Source: Panorpa germanica (Eukaryota; Arthropoda; Insecta; Mecoptera; Panorpidae). Taken from it: DNA of 64,000 bases. The DNA is taken from the NCBI GenBank assembly GCA_963678705.1, contig OY783223.1:868001-932000 (forward strand), written 5' to 3'. The notes beneath the pieces are model-generated. The model did no database searches. It saw nothing but the letters and a program-made list of their open reading frames with translations, and was not told where the DNA came from. Positions 1-11,379 of the stretch are shown piece after piece; the stretch's first letter is position 1; every line of letters starts with the position of its first letter. The position numbers and the translations under genes are program-made.

Positions 1-152
1 TTAACTTTATATTTATTCATGGCCACTACTGTTATAAATTTCATTCTCGCAATCAAAAAGGCGATGTTAACAGGAAGCGTCAGCGAAGTCCCTACGTCAT
101 TAATAAGTAGTGTAATATGTGGTTAAGAATATATCCGTATTTGCTAGCTTCA

Positions 153-892
153 AATGGGCTTGTGTCCTCATTTTTTAGTGGTCGATTTTTCAATTGTTGA
201 TTGAAATTGATGTTAATAAATGTGTATTGGCGTGTCTATTTTATTAAATATCTAAATATTGACGGAACTTGTGTCCTATGTCTTAATTTCTATAAAAGTG
301 TACTATATATTGATAAAGTGGGTTACTAGAACCTCAAATGTTCAATTATTTTTTAATAACTCCTTATATGTTAAGAGATATTAGCAATTAAAAAAGTCAT
401 TTTGTCTCTTTAATTATTAAAGGGATACAACGTTGTGCAACATTCCAATTGCATGTGACATCACAACCGCTGCTAACCTTACAGCTCATAAATCTCTACT
501 ATATATATTTATATATCAAAATATCAAATATTATTTACAGCTATTTCAAGGAACAATAAAATTCCAATATTATGTCTGCTTTAGCAGGGTTAAATAAAAT
601 AAAAACTTATTATTCTTTGACTTGACTTGATTATTTCGACTACCAACAACTACAAAACATTACCACAGCACTAACCTACTCAACAAATAACTGACGTTAA
701 AATGTATTTCATGTCATACAAATATGGCCGACCATTTCTAGCGCTAAAACTACAATTCAAACTTTTAATTGCTATATCTCTGTCAACATTTAGATATTTA
801 ATAAAATAGACACGCCAATACACATTTATTAACATCAATTTTAATCAACAATTGAAAAATCGGCCACTAAAAAATGAGGACACAAGCCCATT
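153..892. repeat. MITE-A: truncated + copy joined to a full - copy
   Basis: Positions 153-264 are the first ~112 bp of MITE-A in + orientation (starts AATGGGCTTGTGTCC). The sequence then switches, at a damaged terminus reading GAACTTGTGTCC, into a complete - orientation copy that ends AGGACACAAGCCCATT at 892. The right part matches full copies elsewhere in the window, for example 13806-14439. Either one copy inserted into another or a rearrangement between inverted copies would explain the join. No ORF is seen, so the element is non-autonomous. Confidence 0.85.
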
Positions 893-1297
893 ATATATAT
901 AGAGCGCATATACTATGACGGTGGATTTCTGTCCTAGCTACGTACCTACATACAAACAAAAACAAAATATTCTATAAAGATTCTTTTTACCAGAGGGACC
1001 CTTAATCCGTTACTCATGGTCTATATTTAGTTTCCAGTTTTGACATTTTACAAATTATTTGATTTATTTCTTGTATATTTATACAGCGTCATGTTGAGTA
1101 CCAACTTTATAAATATTTAGAAAATAAATGTAACGATTTGTTGAAATATTATATTTTACATATTTTGAAATTTAAAATATATTCGTTAAGAAAATAGAAG
1201 TGTGGTAAAATGACCGAATGTCTGAATTTATTATAAAGATGAAATATCTTATGTAAGAAAGTAATCTTTGAATTCGACACTGATTTTCAATAGGCTG

Positions 1298-2131
1298 CCC
1301 AGTAAACATTTTGGAGTAAATTCTACTTAATTTCTATTACATATCATGAGTTTTTTGTCTGGAACGTGTTCGTTTTCTATTCAGTCGTTCATAAGAAAGG
1401 CCCTTTTTATGACCTACATAGATCGCAACGACGGTTCACTGCTGAATTAAAAGCGGAGTCGGTTTATGATTTATGACCGGAGTTATAAACTTAAAACTAG
1501 CAGGGGTATAAAACTTAATTGAATTCTACTTTTCAGAGTCTGCAAAATATAAATAATGAAGAAATAAATAGATGTAATCTTTAGTACGGGTCGTGATTTT
1601 TTTAATGAATATTATTCATCTTCGTTATGAATATTATTCAATACTCGTTATATTAGTTTTTTACATTGTTTTGGTGATTCAAAAATCCACGATCGGCAGG
1701 TCTGCGTTAGGTTTAAAACCTCTGTCTTACCATCGCTGGATACTATCTTCGTTTATCTATGCGTCTGTCTATTACCATTAAAGAAATATTTGTTGAAAAA
1801 GGATAGCATATACTTTAAGCATACTGTACTGAACAAAATACTATACAAGTATACAAGTGTAACGGTGAAAAATATATTTTACTTGTCTAACCGCATCTCG
1901 TTTCTCTCTCACTTTGGAATAAATGAGATGAAAGTGAACTTAAAAAAAATATATCCATGTGGGAAAGAAACAGAAATATTTAATGAATGATGTTGGAAAA
2001 AGAAAGAATATTATTATGAAAAACTAACACAGAATCTGTGACAGGTAGAGAACTTGTAAAGCGTTAGAATAGAATTGTACGAGTGACTCGAACTTCACCA
2101 AATAGGGCACTTCACCAAATTGTTTACTGGG
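1298..2131. repeat. MITE with CCCAGTAAACA termini
   Basis: The segment starts CCCAGTAAACATTTTGGAG and ends with the imperfect inverse (CACCAAATTGTTTACTGGG). A shorter relative with the same tips lies at 7289-7543. The interior has no convincing coding capacity; the two short ORFs at 1593-1990 look incidental. No target-site duplication is clear. Superfamily unassigned. Confidence 0.55.
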
Positions 2132-2432
2132 TGGTGAGCTATTTTTTTATGTTCATTTCTTTTAAATTTTTATTGAAAAGTTGGTTAATAAGCGTATACC
2201 GTCGTTTTTATTTTATTAAATATCCAAAAATTAACGGATAAATTTTGTTTTACCGTTAATATTCCTGATGTTATCCTAGTAGTTCATGACGTCACGCACT
2301 GAATAAAATATAATAAGAAACTTATTTATTTTTAGTTTTTTGACGGTAAAGGTAGAGAAAGGGAATCCAAAAATAATGAGTTTAAAACCTAATTATAATT
2401 TCAACTTCAATTTTGAATTATTTATGTATATA

Positions 2433-3651
2433 CAGGGTGCGGCAGCATAACTTCCTTTTATCAAAACTTAATAAAACCCATTTAGCCCGGTCAAAATAAA
2501 CAATAAAATAGGGGTAAATTAGCTATAATTCGCATTGAGCTAAAAGTTGGTATAGACCTTGGGGCATTATTACAAATAAAATACTAAAAGTCCTCCCTGA
2601 TGGCACATCTGCATAAAAAGTTATTCAAGATCACAGGTCAATAAAAATAGTTTTTCCTATTTTTTAGGTAAACGGAGAGTTTTATCATAAAAATTGATTA
2701 GACAAAAATTTTAGATCATGAAATTTATTTCAGGAATGGTGATTCTTAGAAATAAAATGTATAACAACAATTTATGTAGATAATTTCATGATCTACAACT
2801 TTAGTCTGATCTATTTTTATGATAAAACTTACCGTTTACCGGAAAAATTGGAGAAACCATTTTTGTTTACCTTTGACCTTGAATACCTTTTTTTGCAGAT
2901 GTGCAATCGGTGAGGACTTTTAGTATTTTATTTGTAATAATGTCCCCAAGGTCTAGACCAACTTTCAGCTCTATGCGAAATATAGCGAATTGAAATGTTT
3001 ATTTGTTTTTTATAAGGTTGGTACATACATAAAGTTTTGTTTTAGTTAGTTTTGAAGATCAAATCAGCGAGGTGACGTTCCCTATTCTCCATACACTGAG
3101 TAAACCGATTTCTGGCTTGTCATGACTCGTGCCAGTATAGCAGGTCTTCAAATCTTGTATGGTTCTTGGAAGGTTCAAAGCGAAGGTTTGAAGCTTCAAA
3201 TGTGTGTCGTTGTACCGTCTTGTTGGAACCAAGTGTCCCCTAAGTCTAACCCATGTAGTCGTTTTATTCGTGTTGTTCGCATGCAGATGGTCGTGGTGAT
3301 CGCAACATTTAAGCTCTCACTGCCTCAATGCTCTCAGGTGGTCTAATGGGCCGAGGGACTCCAGTTCTTCGTCTTGTCGCAGTTGCAGTTTGTCTGAATG
3401 TAATGACCCACGTAACAATTGATTTCCGGTCCGGGGCAGGGGCCAACGGGGCTAAATTAAAGCGATTTCGAAAGGTGCGCTTTACATCCGCTTGAAAAGT
3501 AGGCCAAATGCACGCTTCTCACTGTTCCAACGCATGATGTGACAAAACTTTATTGTCCCGCCTCTCGAACGAGACCACTAGCTCGACGCTACGACATCAA
3601 TCGACTGAATGGCGCGCTTTTTAAAAAAGGACATTATGCTGCCGCACCCTG
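2433..3651 (-). mobile_element. Degraded mariner-like transposon (CAGGGTGCGGCAGCATAA tips)
   Basis: The tips are CAGGGTGCGGCAGCATAA and its exact inverse, flanked by TA at 2431-2432 and 3652-3653, which is the Tc1/mariner target duplication. On the minus strand near 3540-3290 a decayed reading frame begins with a peptide like SWNSEKRAF and continues, with frameshifts, into a region resembling the N-terminal helix-turn-helix part of a transposase common in insect genomes (DUF4817 type, from memory of the family). The catalytic part is not visible, so the element is dead. Its left half (about 2680-2880) holds an imperfect palindrome that also occurs in the TIRs of the element at 30180-39010. 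Confidence 0.7.
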
Positions 3652-4043
3652 TATTTACTTTTTCTATTTTTTCGTCCTGTCCTAAAATTAAATAATTAGG
3701 TCGGAGTTTAAATTTATCCGCAAAATGAGTCCGCATCACAGTTATAAAATAACAGTGTAATCTTCCCAAAATATCTCTGCTAGACCCAAGTATGGTCCTG
3801 ATTACAATGTTATCTTAGATAGGTGCCAATGGAATTAGTTTTATCTCTATTTCATAAGTAGCGTGCTGATAATTTTAAAGCCTTCTGTGGAAATCAAACA
3901 ATAATAATAATAAAACTGTTTCAGATTCTAGCCGCAGTGTACGGCATACAATCCGCACAAACCGAGACCGCAGACATAATGGCTGCCTTTACTAATTAAT
4001 CCCACTTAATTAGATTAAAATAATCTATCAAATGTAATAAGCT

Positions 4044-5625
4044 ATGATTATTGTAGTTCTGCTGGTGTCAGTTTTTGCAACGGGTGCGAAATCACAATAT
4101 TCACACGCAATTGGTAAGTTCTAATATAGCATATTTTCCAAGTAGTGCGTTATCTTTTAAATATTTCACGTAATCTATTTTAGGGTTATCTCGAGTTGAT
4201 GATAACGGAACTCGGTTGATTCAACATCCGGCGGGAAGAGAGGTGCGCATGAGATGCGCAGTTAGACAAGGTCATGTTGATTTGCAACAAAATTCACAAG
4301 TGCGCTGGGATTTTAAGGTTAGTTTTGTTTATTGTTTTACCCAAAAGATGCTGGTGGTCTAGCTATAGTCTTAGGCCTGTCTCAGTATGGCACCGTAATT
4401 CGACGAATTTTGGCCGGACGTATACGCGGCACTACGCTTTACCCATCCAAACACTGTAAATGTAATGAGACCTCTCACACTGCAAGCTACAAAGCAGTCC
4501 GAATACGGGCGGCACCTACATCTCACATTAGAACCGAATATCAGCGAATTTTAACCAAGCGTTTCTACTACTACAACGCTATCCTATCCGAACCTTTGTA
4601 AATGCAAACAGCCGCCTCAGACTGGAGGGGATACCTAAGAACGCTTGTTGTTTCGCTTCAATCCGGATCAAATGGGATCTATAGGCGACATCGCTTGTGA
4701 CGAGTATGTTCAGCATGCTTTAGTTTATGTTTGTATTTCAGTGAATCATGGACGCCGAAAATTTAATTCTTTTAATTGAAGAAAGAGAGAGTTTGTGGAA
4801 CCAGAAATATTTAAACTATCATTCGATATATATACAGGGTGTCCCAAAATTCAACAATAAGCCGGCACAAGAAGGTGGTCCTGCTTATGACTACACAAGA
4901 AAAAAAAAAAATTTATCTCATTTTGTTTAGGAATTAGAAAAAAAAAATCGAAAATTGAAACACCTTAAGATGTTTTTAACTACCATGACCACAATTTTTC
5001 AAATATTTCTGAATTTTTTTTTGTATCGGCAACCTAAATAGCACTGCTATCCATTACAACTATTAAAACTCCTAGAATGCTAGTAGTTTTTACACAAAAT
5101 TTAATCGAAATTATTATTTTCCCTAAAATTTTTAAAGATTTTTACTTTCAGTCAACTTTAACTCATCGTGGTGTAAAAAAAAGTATGAACACTACTATGG
5201 CAAGTTTTTTCAAAAATTGGCGCAACTCTTCAGGATTCCAAAATGGCATAATACTCCAGCAAAACTAGCAATAAAAAAAAATGATGCATACTATTTCTAA
5301 ACAAGAACCCAAATTTCATAAATTGTTGTTGTTGATATAGTATTAAATTTTGTGTAAAAACTACTAGCATTCTAGGAGTTTTAATAGTTGTAATGGATAG
5401 CAGTGCTATTTAGGTTGCCGGTACAAAAAGAAATTCAGAAATATTTGAAAAATTGTGGTCATGGTAGTTAAAAACATCTTAAGGTGTTTCAATTTTCAAA
5501 AAAAAATTATTTTTTTTTCTAATTCCTAAACAAAATGAGATATAATATTTTTTTCTGTTTTTCTTGTGTAGTCATGAGCAGGACCACCTTCTGGTGCCGG
5601 CTTATCGTTGAATTTTGGGACACCC

Positions 5626-5697
<72 letters not shown>

Positions 5698-8600
5698 AAA
5701 TTTTTGGTAAAAATAATTACAAAGTTGGCAAAAAAAGTCTTGAATTTTTCACGAACATCGTAAGCTTTTCCAGCAGCACGTTTTTCACCCGTAGTACTTG
5801 ATCGATTCGTGTCTGAGGTTTGTTGAGTTCCACTGTATGAGGAATCAAAATTTATGGGAAGGCCTTCACTATCCATTATAAAATTATGCAGTAAGCATAT
5901 GCGTTTGATTATGTTATCTGCTCGGTATCCAAATACATAATAAGATAATTTACCCTTATCTTATTATCCAGGCACACCAGATTTAAGACGTAAACAACAA
6001 CTGAATGCTGTATCAAAAATATAGATAAATAAATTAGTATAAATATGTATTGTGACACACATAGGCGGTTTGCTTTGTAGCTCATCCATCCCGCCGATTT
6101 ACGTCCGAATTCGCCGTCGCTTAAATACGGTTCCATACTGCGACAGGCCTTAGCGACTTGAAGAAGAACTCGTAAATTTGAAATGAAGTACCTGTCTCCT
6201 TTATCACAGAACTTCATTGATTTCGTTTTCGTTTTTTAAGTAACGTAACAATTTTGACCTATTAACTGTAACTTTTAATGTTAAATGATATATGATGTTC
6301 AGCAAATGCAAAAATGAACATTTATCTCGAATAGGGCTTCACATAAACACAAGACTTTTCTTGTCTCGTTTCGCTTTTCGTCTCTAAAAAGCGAGACGAA
6401 ACGAGACGAGACATTTCTGAAAACTATTGAGACCATATACGGCGAGTCACGAAACTTCGTTGCTCGGCTAATTTGCAATCAGTCGACTCGTGTGCAGAGG
6501 GACTTAATGTGAAACAAACATAAATGTCAAAGATACTTAGGCCATCCGGACACGAACCGACTGATTGCAAACTAGTCGTGCCGTGTTTCATGATTCTATA
6601 GAATTTTTAACAATAGCATAATAGGGAATTTTATTGTGTCGGATTTGTATTATTATTATTATTATTAATTGTTCGCCTTTCGGCTTTACAATCTACATTC
6701 TTAATACATTTCATATACTTCAACTTACAATTAAATTTTTTTTATTTACAAAAGTACTTTCTGCTTCTTCTTCTCCTGACCCTCTTCCTTCATTTTCCCT
6801 AGTCTTCCTTCTGGACAGGTCTATTCCCTAGTCTATTTTTCTGGGCTGAAGTTTAACTGTTTCCTCGCTACTTCTTTCTTTCTCCTGCTTCCCTTCACTG
6901 CCTCTTTTAGTACTTCCTCTCTCTTCCTGTTCCTTGTGTCGGATTTGTATGTATGTATGAATTTAAATACTTTTGAATAGCATTTATGATGCACCATCAA
7001 TAGCATGCCCTGCGACCAAGAAACACAGTCGCTCAAAACTGCCCAAAACCAATTTCAAATCAGTTTAGTTTCGTTCGTGCCGTGTGTGTTCTCTCACTCG
7101 TATACACGTGCATTCTCTCAGTAACAACAGAGTTGAATTCTCATTCGATTCGGGCAGATCGGTTTGCAATCAGTCGACCCGTGTGGGGACGGCCTTAATA
7201 TCAAACACCAGTACTCTTTGACACCGCAACTCGGGTCAACAAGACAGACAGAGATCTGATGTGTAATGTGAAACATAAACAAGTAATATCCCAGAAAACA
7301 ATTTGGTGAAGTGCCCTATTTAGTGACGTTTCTCTCACTATTTCACTTCAATTATAGTTCGCATATACTTTATCTTCATTTGTATTCCGACAAGTGGAGT
7401 AATTTCGCCATCTGTAGCCGATAAAGTAGACATTTTATATGAAAAAATGTGAGAAACTGAACTATAAATGAACTCTTTTATGACAAAAAAATCATGACGC
7501 ATCTTCAATATGATGTCAAAGTGACTCCAAAATGTTTACTGGGATTCAACTTTTCTTAAACAGACTATTTATCGGAATCGGAACTGATCGTGTAAGACCC
7601 CCTTAACAGTTTCAAAACTAGGGTTATTGAAAACCCTGTCACTATGTTTAATAGTTACCATAAAAGTTATGATGTATGATTATGATACCACTAAAATTTT
7701 GAGTCAGTATGCATTTGAATTATGTTTTCGATTCTCTACATTTCACGATAGTTTCATTATTTACTCCGTGTGAACACTATATTTTTCGAGTCATGGTGTG
7801 TACACTCGGTCTTTGACGGAACAGTTGAGTTTTAACAGTTTTCTAAGCTTTCAAAAAATCTGAAAAAATTCTGGATTACTTCTTGAAGTGCCTACTACAT
7901 GGTACAGAAGTTGCCAAAGTCCAAAGTTTGAAACCGTTGTAAATAAAAATTCACAAATAGTGAAAAACGCGGAAAAAATGGAATATTGTTAAAAAATTCG
8001 TAACTTTAGAACAAACAAATATTAAGAAAAACGGTTGTAGACTTTTTTATTTTAGACTATAACCTTTCGAAAGAATGTAGTGTCTTTGGCGTGGACTCGA
8101 AAAAATTGAATTATTTGTGTACCTGAAAGTTGGGAATATTTTACGGATTCAGGCATGTCATAATAAACGGAACGGTAATTAAACGGCACAAAATAAGTTT
8201 TTATTGATGAAAATACAAAAGTTGTGAAATAATAAATTATAATAGTTAATAATTAGTGTCAAAAAGAGAAGTTACGGTGCGCAACCTTTGAATTGTCACC
8301 CATCTTCAAAAACTTATTTTAGTAAAAAGATGACTAATAAAAAAAATCTATATATTTAATCTGAGAAATAATATATTAAATTACATCAAACATTTATCTT
8401 AACCATGAAAAAACTGTAAAACAACGAGAAAATAAAAAAAAAGGTCATTTACTAACTTTGGAAAATACAACGTCATTTGTAACCCTAACCCTTTTAACAA
8501 GTTTCACTGGCTCGCCTTTGCAAATAAACTGTCAGATCCGGACGCTGCTGGAACCTTCTGGCCCTAGCAGTACCTAGATTTTTTAGGGGGCTTAGGTGAA

Positions 8601-11343
8601 GCGCGCTCTGTACTCATGGCAGAGAAATAGTAGTTTGAAATTTCAACTGTTCCTTAAAAGACCCAGTGTACACACGCAGGCTTAAATAAAATTGATGTGA
8701 ATTCATGTTCAGCGAGTATTATTTGTTAATTTTGTTATGTTTTCAGCCCTGTGGAGAAGCATATAACAAAACTTCCTGTCGGGACATAATTAAAGAACTT
8801 CAAGAAGAAATGGATGACTCCGAGGTATAACATAAAATAAATAATTTTCAAACGTATCTGCTACGTTAATGTTCACCTTAACACTTTTGCTCATCAGGCT
8901 TGGAGTCCCGTGGATTGCGGTAAGCCCTGCAGGGCCACCTTGGTGATCCCCAATCCGACGGAAGCAGATTCCGGGCTCTACCGGTGTTCCATTCAGCCCT
9001 ATAGACCGGACAGCCACACTGTGCTGAATATACAAGTAGCGCGGTCATATGAACTGGAAGTCATAAGTGAGTAAGGCGCCTAATCTGGGGGTCTATGGGT
9101 TCAATACATACTCCTCTGGAATTTAATGTCTATAAAACCGAGAGCTATGTAAGAGTCGTGTAAGTCGTATAAGAGTCTTGAATTAAATTTCTTTATAATG
9201 GAATTTAAAACTTTTATACAAGAGTCGTATACGTGTATATGGTGCTAAAGGTTCAAAACATTCATTTTGATTACGTTTAACAACTTCGGAATTAAATTTC
9301 TAAATAACGGAATTTATAACTTCTATATAAGAGTCGTATATATAAGGTGCCATGAATTCAAGACATTCATTTTGATTAACTTTACTTGCTCTGGAATTAA
9401 ATTTCTATATAACGGAGTTTAAAACTTCTATATAAGAGTCGTATATATAAGATGCCAAGAGTTCAAGATATTCATTTTGATTAAATTTAACTGCTGTGGA
9501 ATTAAATTTCTATATAACGGAATTTAAAACTTCTATATAAGAGTCGTTTTCTCACCATGTGTTTCAGCAATAGGATTCCCTAATTAAGCAAAGTAACACT
9601 GTTAGGTGCGATAAAACAATTATGTTTTATAAATTAATGGCGTTTTACATTCAGAAAAAGGTAGCTCTCGTTTTTTTTTTAACTTGTTTTTGAACTGCCG
9701 GTACACAAGATGTTATTATCAATTAAACACTGATATCAAGATATCATTCACAATACAAAAGTCATGTTGCAACAGAACACAAAAATTACTTTCCTAATTT
9801 AAAGATAAGAATAGAAGTGCAACACATTGAATAGACAACGCCTTTTTGAAAATCTCTATAGTTACGCAAGCAGTAGCCAGAATCACACTTTATTAAATTT
9901 ATATTGGCGTGTCTATTTTATTAAATATCTAAATGTTGACGGAGATATAGCAATTAAAAATTTGAATTGTAGTTTTAGCGCTAGAAATGGTCGGCCATTT
10001 GTATGACGTGAATGCATTTTATACGTCAGTTATTTGTTGATTAGGTCAGTGCTGTGGTAATGTTTTGCAGGTGTTGGTAGTCGAAATAATCAAGTCAAGT
10101 CAAAGAATAATAAGTTTTTATTTTATTTAACCCTGTTACGGCAGACATGATATTGAAATTTGATTGTTCCTTGAAATAGCAGTAAATAATATTTGGTATT
10201 TTGATATATAAATACATATAGCAGAGATTTATGAGCTGTAAGGTTGGTAGCGGCTGTAATGTCACATGCATTTGGAATGTGTACAACGTTGAATTCTTCT
10301 AATAATTAATTTTTAATTGTTAATATCTCTTAACATATAACGAGTTATTAAAAAATAATTGAACATTTGAGGTTCTAGTAACCCACTTTATCAATATATA
10401 GTACACTTTTATAGAAATTGAGACTTAGGACACAATCCCATTAAGCTTGAATCCGGATTCCCTGACTGGTATAATTCCATACTAATCTTATCGAGTACCT
10501 TCATTTAGAAGCAGATGTTATATTAATGCTACATAAAAATATTTACCTTATTATATACACTAATGTTGATAAAGATTTATAAGTGAAAGGAATAATACAA
10601 ATTGAAATTTTAATAAGTTAAAAAGATTTCTTAAACATTTTATTCAGGCTTAGTTGCAGACGCCCCCCTCCTCCTTGACGGGTTGCCAGTGAATGCTACA
10701 ACATTTCAAGCAAATCAGGTAACACCATGATTTAACCTTTACTTAATGTAGTTCACTAGTAGTACCACTGTTCCACTGATGTAATTCATATTTCCAGGTA
10801 GTGCTGCAATGTAAAGTCTTGAGCAAAGTCCCTCCAACGATCCTCTGGCTGAAGCAGCTGGACAACGAAGCTCCTCCTCCGTCTGGACGGTTGGTCCAGT
10901 TCCTGAACAAAACCTACCAAGCTATCAACTCCAGCGGGGACATGTCCCTTACAGAGGACGTCTACCTCAGCAAATTAATCCTGCCTAGCGCTACAGAAAA
11001 GGACTCCGGTTTTTACGTATGCGTCGGCCTAAACTACCAAGGCTTTAGCAAACAGGGGGCTCACGTCCACATCATCGGTGGCAATCTGGAGCACCCAGGA
11101 ACCACTGACACATCGATGTACTATCTATTTTTAATTCCTGTAGCTCTAGCTGTTGTGCCTTTAACAGTTTGGTTGTGCTATACTTATAAGAAGAAGAAAT
11201 CTAGTGATGAACCAATCAGCGATGAGAATCGGCCCCGAAATAGGATCTGTGTTAACAAATCCAAACAGATTTTAAATAGTTATAATGTAAAGCAACATAA
11301 CAAAACGCAAGAATGTAGATATAAGCCTGTTCTAGTTGTTTGA
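4044..11343 (+). CDS. FGFRL1: FGFRL1-like receptor, two Ig domains, kinase-less
   Basis: Six exons join in frame to 355 residues: 4044-4113, 4184-4317, 8747-8824, 8898-9066, 10648-10718 and 10798-11343, all with GT/AG borders. Residues 1-18 are a signal peptide. Ig domain 1 spans about 30-145 (Cys48 to Cys124, with DSGLYRC at the second cysteine). Ig domain 2 spans about 155-268 (Cys179, WLK tryptophan region, DSGFYVC with Cys249). A membrane segment lies at about 282-303, followed by a basic tail of about 50 residues with no kinase. The NxT-rich linker and the second Ig (LQCKV...WLK...YLSKL...GFYVCVG) resemble the third Ig of FGFRL1, the FGF-binding decoy or adhesion receptor at the cell surface. 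Vertebrate FGFRL1 has three Ig domains; this has two unless an upstream exon is missing. The introns are packed with transposons. Another Ig-superfamily receptor is the alternative. Confidence 0.75.
4835..5627. repeat. Foldback MITE, mariner-like tips (CAGGGTGTCCCAAAATTCAAC)
   Basis: The element starts CAGGGTGTCCCAAAATTCAA and ends with the inverse. It is flanked by TA (4833-4834 and 5628-5629). The two arms are inverted copies of each other for roughly 270 bp, leaving a central loop of about 240 bp; the arms differ mainly in A-run lengths. No transposase is encoded. One arm of a third copy lies at 52773-53036. CAGGGTG tips and a TA duplication place it with mariner-derived MITEs. Confidence 0.8.
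5628..5695. repeat. (TA)n microsatellite
   Basis: About 65 bp of almost pure TA dinucleotides directly abut the right end of the foldback MITE. The target TA and the microsatellite merge, so insertion into a pre-existing TA tract or expansion after insertion are both possible. Confidence 0.95.
5697..5925 (-). pseudogene. Remnant of DDE_4 (Harbinger-type) transposase C-terminus
   Basis: On the minus strand the reading IxKRICLLHNFIMDSEG resembles the conserved C-terminal CVLHN region of PIF/Harbinger transposases. It is followed by a Ser/Thr-rich stretch and then an AYDVREKFKTFF motif near the end of the protein. Only the last ~75 residues survive; the catalytic DDE residues are absent. Its position inside inverted tips with a TTA duplication supports the assignment. 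Confidence 0.55.
6358..6414. repeat. GTCTC/GTTTC-rich near-palindrome
   Basis: A stretch rich in GTCTCGTTTCG is followed, after a TAAAAA loop, by its near-inverse (GCGAGACGAAACGAGACGAG). It could form a strong imperfect hairpin. It lies between two Harbinger-like elements in intron 2 of the FGFRL1-like gene; no function is evident. Confidence 0.6.
6540..7194. repeat. Harbinger-like MITE (GGCCATCCGGACACG tips)
   Basis: The left tip GGCC(A/G)TCC..CACACG or CGGACACG followed by CGACTGATTGCAAAC is inverted at the right end, and TTA flanks both sides (6537-6539 and 7195-7197). A solo right tip of the same family (TTTGCAATCAGTCGACTCG) lies at 6466-6502, also followed by TTA. A non-LTR fragment is inserted at 6651-6933. 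No ORF. Confidence 0.65.
6651..6933 (-). mobile_element. 5'-truncated non-LTR retrotransposon fragment
   Basis: The 283-bp insert is flanked by a perfect 17-bp duplication TTGTGTCGGATTTGTAT (6634-6650 and 6934-6950), the hallmark of target-primed insertion. It ends in a (TAA)n-type tail on the minus strand and shares its 3' region and the coding tail ([16 protein letters not shown]) with the copy at 25264-26006. Confidence 0.85.
7289..7543. repeat. Short MITE with CCCAG(T/A)AAACA tips
   Basis: The segment starts CCCAGAAAACAATTTGGTG and ends CTCCAAAATGTTTACTGGG. It is related to the longer element at 1298-2131, including the AAGTGCCCTATTTAGT subterminal stretch. No ORF. Confidence 0.6.
7796..8675. 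repeat. TIR element, GTGTGTACACT tips
   Basis: The left end reads GTGTGTACACTCGGTCTTT and the right end is the inverse with GTGTGTACACTGGGTCTTT. The imperfect similarity continues about 40 bp (GGAACAGTTGA). The 880-bp interior is AT-rich without a coding frame. No target duplication is certain. It ends 71 bp before exon 3 of the FGFRL1-like gene. Confidence 0.55.
9112..9546. repeat. 105-bp tandem repeat, about four copies
   Basis: A unit containing GGAATTAAATTTCTATATAA, then AAGAGTCGTATA, then GTTCAAGACATTCATTTTGA recurs with starts near 9180, 9289, 9394 and 9499 (spacing 109, 105, 105). A partial first unit begins near 9112. It lies in intron 4 of the FGFRL1-like gene and directly follows the exon 4 splice donor region. 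Confidence 0.9.
9902..10442 (+). repeat. MITE-A, left-truncated + copy
   Basis: It begins inside the element at TATTGGCGTGTCTATTTTA, lacking the first ~70 bp, and runs to a slightly decayed right terminus (GGACACAATCCCATT). It sits in intron 4 of the FGFRL1-like gene. Confidence 0.85.
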
Positions 11344-11373
11344 AATCAAATGTATTTCATTTATACTGTTCCA

Positions 11374-11379
11374 AATAAA
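11374..11379 (+). terminator. AATAAA polyadenylation signal of the FGFRL1-like gene
   Basis: AATAAA lies 31 bp after the TGA stop. A short 3' UTR is plausible; further signals are not excluded. Confidence 0.6.

Larger units (their letters stand above)
4374..6149 (-). mobile_element. PIF/Harbinger-like element, non-autonomous
   Basis: The inverted tips begin GGCCTGTC(T/G)CAGTATGG at both ends and are flanked by TTA at 4371-4373 and 6150-6152, the 3-bp duplication expected of PIF/Harbinger. Near the right half, minus strand, is a remnant of a DDE_4-type transposase C-terminus. A mariner-like foldback MITE and an (AT)n tract sit inside. It lies in intron 2 of the FGFRL1-like gene. Confidence 0.7.

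Noticed and set aside
3122-3769. ORFs in the mariner-like element
   Set aside because: They do not correspond to the transposase frame, which is decayed on the minus strand.
5526-5876. ORFs of 88-116 aa with long Tyr-Ile runs on both strands
   Set aside because: The Tyr-Ile runs are translation of the (TA)n tract. Only the part beyond 5697 (minus strand) is kept, as a transposase relic.
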